Shown piece by piece: positions 54,404 to 64,000 of a stretch of 64,000 nucleotides of DNA. Source of the stretch: Pilatotrama ljubarskyi (taxonomy: Eukaryota > Basidiomycota > Agaricomycetes > Polyporales > Polyporaceae); the NCBI GenBank assembly GCA_022385805.1, contig MU277674.1:373251-437250 (forward strand), in the 5' to 3' direction. Each line of letters opens with the position of its first letter. The first letter of the stretch is position 1. The notes beneath the pieces are model-generated. The model was given only the letters and a program-made list of their open reading frames with translations, ran no database searches and was not told the DNA's origin. The translations under genes and the position numbers were made by a program.

Positions 54404-55319
54404 GGTGTCGGGCGGGTGCTGCTCACGTCGTCGGCGTCGGTGTCGAGCTCGTCGCTGTGTTTTGCGGTCCTTGCCTTTCCTGCGGACACGCGCCCGCCCC
54501 TCGTGACAGCCACCGTGACTGGTACTGTATAGCTTCGGCTATCTCCGGGTATAAGGGCGCTTCACCTGCATCGACGCGTCTGACTCTCTGCTCTGGGCCC
54601 TTGGTGGCGTCGGCTTGCTCTCAGCTTCACTCTGTATAGCACCTCCGTGCTGATATGTGTATAGCTGAGGAACTGGTGACATGAAGGGGGCCTCGGCGTA
54701 TTGACTGCGTCGGCACGGATGTCATAGTCAATCTTGGCTCTGTGCCCTGTCTTGCTGGCTGCCGGGATGGCTTCACGGTGTAAGGGTCTCCTCAGCAATG
54801 GTTGTGTACGAGGTGAGCTTCTATGTTCCAGTTGCCCGCTGTTCTCTCGTGTTTCGCCAGCGGATTGCGTATGATGTTGAATCTATATATTTGCTACTTC
54901 AGAGGGTCCGCCCTATGAGACTAACCATTTCCACCAAGATCTCTGACTCCTCTCTGTTTTGGACCTCTCTCGACATGTACTGACTGCCCCTTAACAGTAT
55001 CTTTGCACATCATGTGAAAGATCAGTACTACGACGTTTAGGATGTCAACAGTGCGGAGATAGCGATGTTCTAATAGTCGTCGTAGCCAGCTCTAGCTGCG
55101 TCCAATATATCTGGCGTGCCTTTCTGTCCTACGCAATCCCTGCCGTTCTCCCCGGGGCACTTGCCCTTCCCGCGGACACCTCACCACGTGCGCTACAGTG
55201 CGCTTCATCGTGATAAGCCGTTTGAGTCGTCCAGGACAACGTTCGATACAGACGATCAGCGATTCCAGTCGTGTACTTCACGCATCTAGTCCGCTCTACG
55301 TCTAGATTTCTGGTCAGTC
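54404..55319. other. RACK1 / nucleoside hydrolase divergent spacer with a second U24 copy
   Basis: About 915 nt between divergent starts. Besides the two promoters, the plus strand holds a second U24-like sequence (54868-54950) inside an intron-like segment (54813-54997) with donor GTGAGC, branch-like TACTGAC and acceptor TTAACAG. A host transcript separate from both neighbours is therefore likely. Short open frames otherwise. Confidence 0.55.
54868..54950 (+). ncRNA. snR24: Second U24 (snR24)-like C/D-box snoRNA
   Basis: Same layout as the RACK1-intron copy: box C (TATGATGT, 54870 onward), the identical guide ATATTTGCTACTTC, D'-like CAGA, C'-like TATGAGA, the identical second guide CACCAAGATCTCTGA and box D (CTGA, 54943-54946). 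The sequences between the boxes differ, so selection on the guides is suggested. A clear terminal stem is not seen, unlike in the first copy, so processing may rely on splicing of the surrounding intron (54813-54997). A degenerate pseudogene is the alternative, but both guides being unchanged argues against it. Confidence 0.72.
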
Positions 55320-57041
55320 ATGTCCTCTACCAATCATCGCATCCCTGTTATCAGTATGTCGTCGAGCATCGCGTTCATGTTCGTCTATCTGACGAAGCTA
55401 CGTTGTACAGTCGACACGGATCCCGGCGTTGATGATGTTTTGGCGTTGTGAGTGCGATGCAGGTATCACAGTGCAGATGTGTACTATCTCACTGCGTGCA
55501 GGCTGCTGGCGCTGGCATCTCCTGAGCTCGAGGTGCTAGCGATCATCATTTCCTTCGGTATCTGCACTATTACTAGCTCGGATGGCGGGAGGCCGGACAG
55601 CTGATTCCTTCTGGCAGGAAATACGGATGCGAAGTCCTCTTTGTGAGTAAGAACGGTTGGGTGACTGTCACAATGGAGTGTCGACTCGGCCTGCAGCATC
55701 AATATCCTCAAGACGTACCAGGCATTAGCACGACAACTTCAGGCGTCGCCCGAGGATGCGCGTCGCTTTCCAGGCCTGGCTTACCAGAGGAAGACAATTG
55801 TCGCTGTAGGCGAGGACGGGCCATTGCAGGGAGAACTGCACAGCGCCCAGTATTTCCACGGAAGGTTACGATCGTCTCGCAGTTTACTCCCCAGATGCTG
55901 ACGTCCACCTGACCTGCAGGGATGGTTTGGGGGACATCACCGCGCGCCACCCTGAGTTGAACGTCGGCGACAACAATTCGAGTAGCCATCCCTGCCTGCA
56001 CTTTGCTCAGAAATCAGGCGTCGAGGTCGCCTTGGAGCTCTTGAAGTCGGAGCCAGAAAGGAGCGTCTCCTACATTGTTCTTGGACCGCTCACGAACCTG
56101 GCAAAGATGCTGCGTCTCGATCGGGAGGCTGTACGCAGTCGTATCGGTCGAGTCGTATGCATGGGAGGTGCGCTGGATGTACCAGGTAACACCAATCCAG
56201 TAGCAGAGTGTGGGTTGGAGGCGCTTCACAATGTATCCTGAAGCATGCTCACGCGGTTTGCCAGTCAATTTCTTCGCGGATCCCTTCGCCGTCAAAGAGG
56301 TTCTTCTGCCCGCTGACCCCGGACACGGCATTCCTCTCGAACGCTTCATTCTCCTCCCGCTCGACATCACCACCCCGCACGAGATCTCCTTCCCGCATTA
56401 CAAAGCCGCCGTCGACTCCGCATTCGAGTCAACAGCCTCGCCGTCACGTCCAGAAGGGAAGTCTCCCCTCGTTCACTTCACGAGTTCCTTCCTGGAGCGC
56501 ACGCGGGAAATCATGGTAGAGTTTGGCAAAGACGCGATGGAACTTCACGACATCGCCGCCCTGTGGTGTGCTATCGAGAATCCGCCTGTCAAGGAAGAAT
56601 CAGAGGATGCACTGCCCACCCTTCAAAGCGGATGGAAGGCCACGAAGAGGATCTTCGACATAGAACGGCAAGTCGTGCGGACAGATCTGCCTCAGGAGCG
56701 TGCATCGCGAGTCGTACTGACTTCATGACGCTTGACACGATAGCATCGGAGAGTTGACGCGAGGGATGCTCGTCGTCGACAGGCGAGACGATCAGGGGGC
56801 CTATGCCCCCGGCGCGAATCGTGCTGAAGTCCAAGCAGAGCTCGAGCGCCATCAGTTCCGACACGCAGGCGAATATGAATCGACTGCAGTGCCGGCGCCC
56901 GTGGAGGTCGAGAGTCACCCTGCGATCAAGGGACAGGCCCCAGCCGTGCAGAAGGGGGGCGTTCCTTGTATCACGCAGACGCCGGGCTCTGCGGCACTTG
57001 TAAGCCTGCTTCTCGAGCGGGTTTGGGGTGTCAGAGCGTAG
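55320..57041 (+). CDS. URH1: Inosine-uridine preferring nucleoside hydrolase
   Basis: Hydrolyses the N-glycosidic bond of ribonucleosides in purine/pyrimidine salvage. Exon 1 gives MSSTNHRIPVI, spliced to the Ca2+-binding signature IDTDPGVDDVLALLLALASPELEVLAIIIS. Later blocks: GNTDAKSSF-INILKTYQAL, RDGLGDITARHPEL, SYIVLGPLTNLAKML, VVCMGGALDVPGNTNPVAE-F, NFFADPFAVKEVL, LLPLDITTP, and DAMELHDIAALWCAIENPP (active-site His). The C-terminal exon gives IGELTRGMLVVDRRDD and ends VWGVRA. Seven introns or so. The last (56668-56743) uses a GC donor: frame and the family's ER-TGELTRGM continuity require exon end CG before GCAAGT. The symbol follows yeast usage; substrate preference is unproven. Confidence 0.9.
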
Positions 57042-57306
57042 ATGTGATGTGACCGACGAGGTCGGAGTACCGGTCAGAAGCGAACTGGTGAGTTGGCGTA
57101 GCTCGTAACCTCTCGGTGCTATTGCGATGCCGGTGCCGTGTGCGCGAATGGGATATTGGAATGGTACGTGAGACATTGGTTACGGTACATGTGTTATAAT
57201 ACAACGTGAATGGCGTGCTTGTCTATACAGGATGCTGGTATAGGTACCTGTAGACTACAAGAATCGTGCCATGGATCCATCGCGAACGAAACGCCGACCG
57301 GAGTTG

Positions 57307-59453
57307 TCAGACAGCCTCCACGTACTCGATACTGCCCTTCTTGTCGAGGTCGGAGTCTGAGCCCGACTTCTTCTCCCGCTCCATCTGCGCGCGCTTCTGC
57401 GCAATCTCGTCGATTGTGCGCAACCTGAAGCCTCCCTTTCGGGCCTGGTCGATCGTGATACCGCTGGTAGAGAGAACGCCGGTGAGCCGCCGACGCATGA
57501 CAGGTCGATGGAAAGTGACGTACATAGCGTAGACGGCCATGGCGACGTAGCCAGCGAAGGGGACTATGTATGAGTGAGCCGTCGTGTCCCTGTCAGCGAT
57601 GGAGCCTGCCGCTGGAGGGAACCACGCGCCGCCTCCGACGCCCTGCGAGAAGTCGTCAGAATCCCTTGCGCGGCGTTATGTGGCACCGGTGACACCGGCA
57701 GAAACGCACCATGACGATCAAGCCGGAGCCGCGTTTCGTATGTCTGCCCAAGTTCTTTGTTCCGATTGTGAAGATGACCTGAGGATTCGAATACGTGTGA
57801 GACACACTGGATGCCGTGAAGCACCACGTAGAGTTTGAAACATACGGGATAACAGATGGATTCAAAGAAGAACAGCGCGAAGAGGCACCCAACGCCGGAC
57901 AGGCCTGGCCCGTAGGTGACACCGAGCGAGAACGCGCAGCAGGCAATGGCGTACAAACTCAGAAGAAGCGCAGGGTCCACCCAGTTGAGCAATACCACTC
58001 CAACGAAGCTGCATGGTTATGAGGCGTGAGCCATCTCCGAGGCTGTCAGTAGTGCAGAGGGCAGTGCACTCACCGGCCAACAGTGAAGGTGATCTGGCAG
58101 TAAGAGAAGAGCTGACTCGCAAGCGGCTTCTCGATACCCACGCCCTGCTCTGTGAGGAAATTGACTGCCAATGATGCCACGGCGACCTGGGCGCCCACGT
58201 AGGCGGTTTGGGCCACCCAACCGAAGATGCAGCGGTACTGTCTCCAGAATGGCTCCTTGTCGTTCGTCATCCCGACATCGTGCATCTCCTGCGCCAGCGC
58301 GTCCTGAGTGATTTCCGGGAGCTTGCAGAAGCTACATACGCCACAACGTGTTTCCGTAAGTCACGCGCTGACGAATGACAGGAATAATGATCAACGTACT
58401 AGAAGAGGATGTTGAGAACCAAGCCGAGACCGGCGACAGCCAAGTAGACCCTAGGACACGGCAACAAAGTCAGCGCGGCACAGATGCTGCATTCTATCGG
58501 TCCTCACCATTGGACAGTGTCGAGCGAGGTGGCATTCGCGCCTTGGAAGAACCACCGGGACGCAATCATCGGCCCCGCGAACGAAGCGACTCCTTGGAAG
58601 CCTTGACTAAAGTTCAAACGTGCCGCAGCATACTTCGGAGTTCCCAGCACGGAGATGTAGGAGTTTGCGGCCACCTCGAGACAGGACAGACCACAACCTG
58701 ATGGGATGGCTCAGAACGCGATGCCGAAATCCCGAGCAGCTTCCACTCACCGATGACGAAGGTGCACCCCACGAATCCTCCATAGGCGCGATATACGGCA
58801 GACGGCCAGAAGAAGATAGCGCCTTGGGCCAGGTGAGCGACGCGCAGTCCAGAAACGGATGTAATAGGCAGCCAACTCACCCAGGGAATAGAGCGTGAGG
58901 CCCATGTGGATACCTTTCTGACACCGTTGACGTCGGGTAAGCAGTGGTTCCAGCCGGCGGCAGCTGCGGATCACTCGCCTTGTACCCATATCTCTCCATC
59001 TTCACGGCGGCGATGAGTACGTGTATCACCACGAGCGGCGAAGACGACTTACAAACAAGCTAGCGAACGGGGCGTAGACCAAGTAGGCACCCTGCGCCGC
59101 ACGTAAGGTGATCGCGGTCGACAAGCCCAACAAGACATGGCACTCACGAAGTATGCCAACTGCAGCATGGTACTCTTCGTCTTGCCGATGTCGAAGATCT
59201 CTTGGAAGTGGGCGTTGAGGACATCGAGCAACTGTGAGAAGTCAAAATCAGTCAGCAAGCGCGGCTTGTATCGGTATTGACACTCACTCCGTACGCAAAT
59301 CCCCATGTGAAGAAAAGGGACGTCACCAGGGAGAACGCGAAGGCCCATTGCCTGCGGGAAAGCTCGGAACCTGTCGAGACACCGACTCCGTTGAGAGTCG
59401 CGACAAAAAGGTGCGAAAGACGAGACGGACAGACCTGTCACTCCGCCAGCCAT
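57307..59453 (-). CDS. MFS transporter, fucose-permease (FucP) type
   Basis: Twelve-helix sugar/proton symporter family. The start MAGGVTG-SELSRRQWAFAF splices to SLFFTWGFAYG-LLDVLNAHFQEIFDI, the family's first-helix signature. Next come GKTKSTMLQLAYF-GAYLVYAPFASLF, MGLTLYSLGAIFFWPSAVYR, FVIGCGLSCLEVAANSYISV (with an intron), LNFSQGFQGVASFAGPMIAS, WVYLAVAGLGLVLN, FWRQYRCIFGWVAQTAYVGA, RFVGVVLLNWVDPALLL, and FFFESICYPVIFTIGTKNLG. The C-terminal tail is hydrophilic, with Lys/Glu-rich KRAQMEREKKSGSDSDLDKK, ending YVEAV. About ten short introns. The cargo could be fucose or another hexose; sequence does not decide. Divergent from the next gene, convergent with the nucleoside hydrolase (265 nt). 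Confidence 0.88.
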
Positions 59454-60035
59454 TGCAGAAGCGTCCGAGGTCGATAGAGACGATCGTGGGTGGCAAGGCA
59501 CGATAAGCCATTTGGCTCAAAGTTGGGCTATATACCGCGTCCAAGGTGGGGCCCCAGAGCCCTGCGCAGTGATGGGAAAGTGGGCGAGCTAGCCCCGCGT
59601 GATATGGCATTGAGTAGACGGTCCGGCGGGGGATCAGCGCATGCACGTTTTCCCCGCACCTGGCCATGGGTATGAATATCAAAATCGCCGTGCTTGGTCT
59701 GGTCTGTCGTGCGTGGCGTCGCCCTCTCGCTGTCGGTGAAGGTTCATTCGCAGGCCGGTAGCAGCGCAAGAACGCAGTACCGTCGGCAAGACGAGGTCCA
59801 TGACGAGGAACACGATGGAGGTGGTGTCCCCCAAACCGCGAAACTACTTCGAATGCCATAAATGGACGCGGGTGCGGGCGCGTGACCGTGAATGTGACCC
59901 GGCGGGAGCGACGCGCGGGAGGCGCCAAGGGCCGTCGAGCCTAACTCTGATTGCGACCTCTCCTTCTCCTTCGAACTTTTGGCCTTCGACCCTCAGGATC
60001 TGCGTGTCTTGCTTTGTTTTTGCGGGAGCATCGAT
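59454..60035. promoter_or_regulatory. Divergent promoter region, MFS transporter / unknown gene
   Basis: About 580 nt between divergent starts. No domain in its open frames; pyrimidine-rich near 59950-59990, just upstream of the plus-strand gene. Confidence 0.45.
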
Positions 60036-61200
60036 ATGGACTCAGCACGCACCGCGAATGAACCCTCTTTGGCTCTCTTCCTCATGGTCAGCAGGCCCAC
60101 TCTGAATCCTGCAACGGACGCGACGGACTGATCGCGTCCGCGCAGGAACACTACGCCGCGATTAAGGCGCGTTTTCCTGGGGAAGGAAGGCGCAAGTGGC
60201 GGCTCAGGGTCGCGGAACTGTTCTGGAGTCTGTCACCTGAGCAGAAGACGTCGTATCTCTCCCTGGTGAGCTCTCATATGTGCACCCTTGTTCGAAGAGC
60301 GCATCACTCACGAACGGTACTGTCCCAGATCAGTCGAAATCCGCTCTCCGAAGAGACCATTGAAGACGCGGACTTCACTACTGATGACGATCCTCTCGAC
60401 GCTATCTCGGACGATGCGCCTGGCATCGGCATCCTTCTCCGAACAGACTACTCAGATGAAGAGGCGTGGCAGGCGTTCTACAACAAGTTGCAGGAGGCAG
60501 AAACAGAGTTCGCATCCGAGGCGGCACCCGAAGGGACAGACGCCCAGGCGGCCGTGCGCGGCGACGGCCCATCCGCCGCCCAAGCCGCAGCATCATCCTC
60601 GGCCGATGCTGAAGGCGACACAGCGATGGTCGACGAAGACCCGGAGGCAGACGCAGAAGCAGACGGCGGCGGCGGCGACGCCGCACCAATATTCTTCGTG
60701 ATCAACGCGTCTCCAGCCGAGCGCATGATGTTCACAGGCATCTCTAACTTGACCGCACTTCGGCTTCTGAACGACGTGGAAGTGCGGCGCTCGCCCACGC
60801 CGCCGACGGGCACGAAGCGTATCCGGCCGCCGAACCGCCTGATCGACCATGACGGCTGGCAGGAGGTGTACACGGGCAAGACGGTGTGGATCTACGACGC
60901 GCGGTCGAACCAGGACCAGTGCGCCCGGCTGGTGAGCCAGAAGGGCGCGGCGATGTATGGCACGGCAACGTGAGTAATCCATCATGCTGCTATCCCGCTC
61001 CCTGTTAGATAATCTGCTGAACGCGGTCCGCCCATGTCTTTTGCAGTGCTGACAGCTGGCGCGCGCGTGTGAGCCACATCTGTGAGCTGCAGGTCAATTT
61101 GGCATCAGGAGCCATGACTATTGATTTCGGCGGACTCGACCGATGGGATTACGAGGAGCGGGCGCGGAATCTGGGTGAGGCCGTGAGGCCCATTAGCTGA
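60036..61200 (+). CDS. Basidiomycete protein of unknown function
   Basis: I do not recognise a named domain. The spliced frame starts MDSARTANEPSLALFLM and joins EHYAAIKARFPGEGRRKWRL, ISRNPLSEETIEDADF and ADSWRARVSHICELQVNLAS through good GT-AG introns at about 60087-60150, 60267-60330 and 60970-61047. It ends EAVRPIS at TGA 61198-61200. Notable segments are GIGILLRTDYSDEEAWQAFY followed by an acidic Ala/Glu/Asp-rich middle, and APIFFVINASPAERMMFTGI STL-like strand/helix patterning. Regular splicing and the RTDYSDEEAW motif, which I have the impression recurs in mushroom proteins, support a real gene. No signal peptide or membrane segment. Confidence 0.72.
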
Positions 61201-61729
61201 ACCCGCACGCTCGGTGACAGTCTGACAGAGTCGTCATTCGAGAAGGCAAGGCCTTCTCCCATTTTGACTCTCAAAAACAACGCCCATGTATACTTGTATG
61301 CACGATCACTGATTGCCATGATCAACAATCAAGAATCGAGGAACGTATCAGTCAATTGGGCCATTCACGCCGTTCGGACTTGTCATGCAATGTCACAGTA
61401 GGTTGTAGCAAGAAAAACACGATAGCATGGGCCAGTGTCCGGATCTCCGATTCCTAAGTATAGTGCGTATGTTATACAGTGGCGATTAGGCGATACATGG
61501 TAGGTGTGGCAGGAATAGATAGCGTAGTACGACCATAGAATGCATACGTATGTAGCGCAATATCGTGGCAATGTCCGGCGTTCGGCCACCGAGATATGGG
61601 ATCATCGTAAGCATCCTCGAGATGCCTCGGTCAGGCCGACATGCCCTCAACAGTTCTGATAGAACTACCTCGCCATCATAGGACTCGTGGGCTGGATTCG
61701 TGGGCGCGCGCATCGGCATGGAACGATAG
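61201..61729. other. Convergent intergenic region
   Basis: About 530 nt between the stops of the unknown gene and the bZIP gene, AT-rich around 61260-61520; 3' UTRs expected. No gene recognised. Confidence 0.5.
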
Positions 61730-62594
61730 TCATCTGGCTCTGACCGCATGCGGGCCTGCGTTGTCTTCCGCTCCCGACGAAGACGTCGTGGATCTCACGT
61801 CAGACATGCGCTGCCCGAATCGAGAGCGGGAACGGGCGTCCGAGCGGTCCTCGTCCATGTCCTCGTCCTCGTCTTCGTCGTCTTCGTCCTCCACGAGGTC
61901 TCTGCAGTCCATGTACCCGCCACAGCAGTCGGGGTCCTTGGGACCCGGGTATCTGGGAGGAGCGTCGCGATGACTTGGCGACGGGCCCATAACGGAATTT
62001 GGGAGAGAGCGATGCGGGTAGACCGAGGGGAGCGGCTGGCGGTACGCCACACGGTCACGGTCGGACGGTGGCCGATCGGGAGTGGCGAGCGGCGGAAGCT
62101 CAATTCGCGGCGAAACGCTGAGCTTGTGGGTATGTGGTGGCGCGACAGGAGATGGGGTGTATGTCGGTGTCGCCAGCGTGATTGGCGTGCGGTTTACATG
62201 GTGGCCGGAGCCCGAGCCAGACGGGCCAGGGTAGAAGGCGAGCTGTTGAAAGCGCGTGATGGACGCAGACGCGACTGCGAGATAGTGCATGAGGTCAGAG
62301 GACGCTGCGGCCTGGAACGGAAACGTTAGTCAGTCGTGCGCTCCGAGAGGGCGTCCGAGTGAGACGTACCACTTCCGGGCCATATGGCGACTGTGTGGGC
62401 GGCGGGACTGCCGCCTTGAGCTTGGTTTGCAGAGACTCGACCTCCTGGCGAAGGAGGACGTTCTCCTCCTCTGCCTTCTTGACGCGGGCTTCGAGGTCCG
62501 CGAGGTACTGCGCCTTGCGGGCACGATAGTCCCGCTGCTGGAGGAGCGCGCGAGAAGGGGGAATCGTCATGTCCTTTCTGCGGCCGCGGGTCAT
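61730..62594 (-). CDS. bZIP transcription factor
   Basis: Nuclear DNA-binding dimer. The start MTRGRRKDMTIPPSRALLQQ precedes the basic region (QQRDYRARKAQYLADLEARV) and a leucine zipper (KKAEEENVLLRQEVESLQTK). One intron (62312-62369, GTACGT...CCAG) splits the protein after GPEV; reading through gives a different tail. The second exon has a Pro/Ser/Thr-rich region (ATPTYTPSPVAPPHTHK), then a cysteine motif DPDCCGGYMDCRDL followed by an acidic run (EDEDDEDEDEDMDEDRSD). Stop at 61730. The zipper is short. The Cys motif plus acidic run could sense redox state or metal, or act in activation; this is inference. In-frame Met codons upstream are not in a better context. Confidence 0.85.
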
Positions 62595-64000
62595 TGTGAG
62601 CAGTGATAGTAGTGTCGGGTGAGTAGTGTGTGGCTAGGAAGGGGCCCGGGGTGGTGGTTGCGGAGAGCGAGCGGGGCTGGCGGGAGAAGGGGATTTGAGG
62701 GGAGGCGAGAGAGGCATGGAACTGTATTTGACTGAGGGCGCCTAATACAAAGGAAATGTGTTTCGGACCGCGGCTGTCGACGCGCAGCTGTCCGTTGACT
62801 GCCATCAGCATGGGCGGCGTTTTCTCCTCCCATTCCCGGACTTTGGCAGCCTTGCAATGCGCTGATGCTGTGCTCCTCGTTCCCCCTTTTCCTCTCTTCA
62901 TCATCCGTCTATCAACCTCCATATTCGTGCTTATGAAAACACTCGGCAAATCATCCCAAACCATGAATTTGACGAAGCGATCTGCACCCCCAGGTCGCAC
63001 GATCTCTCGCCCTCCGCCGCCCCGCAGCTCGTCCCAGTGTCGCCCAGACATCCGTCTGTCCGCTCGTACGGCAGTCGAGTCCTCTTGCTTTCATCGCTGC
63101 GGCGTGAGGTTGACTGACAGCCTCTACTCGGCGAGCCGAGTGCTGTTCTACAGATCTGAAATACGGCCGGGCGCGTTGATTTGTGCTCAAATTGGACGTC
63201 TCAAAGTGGCCAACTGCGGTAGACAAAGGCCTGAGCGCGGCCGGACGGCCTCCGTGGGACAGCGGGGCGGCTCCTTTCCTGCAACTCAACACGCCCACGT
63301 CCTCTTCTGTTATCGCGCATCGCGCACGCAGCACGTCGCCTTCTACCTGACAGGAACTCCACCTGCTGCTACCGGCACTGGACAGAGTTCATGCTGCCGC
63401 TCGGAGACCCTCCCAGATCTCAGGACGCGCTCGAAGGCACCCCATCAGTTTCAAGCTCGCAGCGATGCCTCCAGCCGCTCGCGGTCTTCGCTTGGAGTGC
63501 ACGATCTCCCCTTCATCTCCGACTTCTGGATATTGATATGCCCGGTCATAACGCTGGTCCGGCCAGCGTTGACTTGTCTTCGCACTCGTGATGTCCTTGC
63601 TCGCAGTATTCAATTGTCGTGTCAGCTTCCCGTGCGCCGTTTGGTCATTTTCTCCCGTCCATCCACACTAGCGCCCCGGGCCAGTCATCGGTAAGTCCTT
63701 TGTCGCGTCCGAGATAACACTTTGACCGACTGACCAATGCCGTCGATCTCGAGTCCACAGGACCTGGCGAAATCAGCTTCTTCTTGACGAATAGGCTCTG
63801 ATCTGTCGTGGCAGTCAACCTGTAACTGAATGGCTGCTCAGGCTTGCGCCGTCATCGGCTGCTGACACACGCTCGCCAACGCCAAGCGTTCCTTCGCGCA
63901 CCGACTGGGCGCGCATACGAGTCATCGTTGTTGTTTTACCGTGGCGCCTCGCTCATCGAGGACCATACTGCATCTGTGCTTGCACGGTCTCTGGACGGTC
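62595..64000. other. Right end: bZIP upstream region, no supported gene
   Basis: About 1.4 kb. The left part should be the bZIP promoter and leader (-). A 312-codon open frame (62756-63694, +) has Ser/Arg/Cys-rich composition and no domain, and is judged a chance GC-driven frame. A GTAAGT donor-like site at about 63691 may belong to a 5' exon of a gene beyond the window. Confidence 0.4.

Noticed and set aside
62756..63694. 312-codon open frame on the plus strand
   Set aside because: Composition is Ser/Arg/Cys-rich with no domain, and it lies in the bZIP upstream region; GC-rich DNA gives such frames by chance.

Overview
The window is nuclear DNA from a filamentous basidiomycete, most likely an Agaricomycete such as a polypore. 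It is GC-rich, nearly every gene is cut by many short introns (about 50-75 nt, GT-AG, twice GC-AG), and several proteins are of a fungal or basidiomycete type: an Ert1/AcuK regulator, a vigilin/Scp160 protein, and a fused allantoicase-ureidoglycolate lyase. I support about 23 protein genes, two copies of a C/D-box snoRNA, one gene fragment, a short inverted-repeat transposon and a 2.3 kb inverted segmental duplication. I found no tRNA, rRNA, virus-derived sequence or CRISPR array.

Left part (1-27.9 kb). ERO1 (ER disulfide formation, -), SCP160/vigilin (KH protein, +), the U2 snRNP-associated U2SURP/SR140 (-), protein phosphatase 5 (-), a secreted lysozyme-like GH23 protein (-), MRI1 (methionine salvage, -), the allantoicase-ureidoglycolate lyase fusion (purine catabolism, -), a membrane-anchored hormone-sensitive-lipase-like hydrolase (+) and a C2H2 zinc-finger regulator (+) whose third finger is assembled across a 7-nt microexon.

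Middle (27.9-36.5 kb). A 3.9 kb stretch without a supportable gene is followed by an aldo-keto reductase (-) and the peroxisomal PTS1 receptor PEX5 (-).

Duplicated part (36.9-50.5 kb). An F-box gene, the APC/C subunit gene CDC26 and the start of a PRA1-family gene occur at 36937-39263 and again, inverted, at 48217-50537. The first copy has the full PRA1 gene and is probably the parent. The second stops inside PRA1 exon 2, yet keeps intact CDC26 and F-box reading frames. Between them lie the rest of PRA1, ERT1, MTQ1 (release-factor methyltransferase), ACR3 (arsenite efflux) and a 668-bp element with 16-bp terminal inverted repeats and TA target duplication.

Right part (50.5-64 kb). A short-chain dehydrogenase (+), RACK1 (-) with a U24 (snR24) snoRNA in one intron, a second U24 copy on the opposite strand upstream of RACK1 inside what looks like an intron of an unannotated transcript, an inosine-uridine nucleoside hydrolase (+), a fucose-permease-type MFS transporter (-), a protein of unknown function (+) and a bZIP factor (-).

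The genes are mostly unrelated housekeeping functions. Nucleoside hydrolase and allantoicase-ureidoglycolate lyase both serve purine salvage or breakdown but lie about 34 kb apart and form no cluster. Exon ends quoted here were read by eye from splice consensus and protein family continuity; no transcript data were available.
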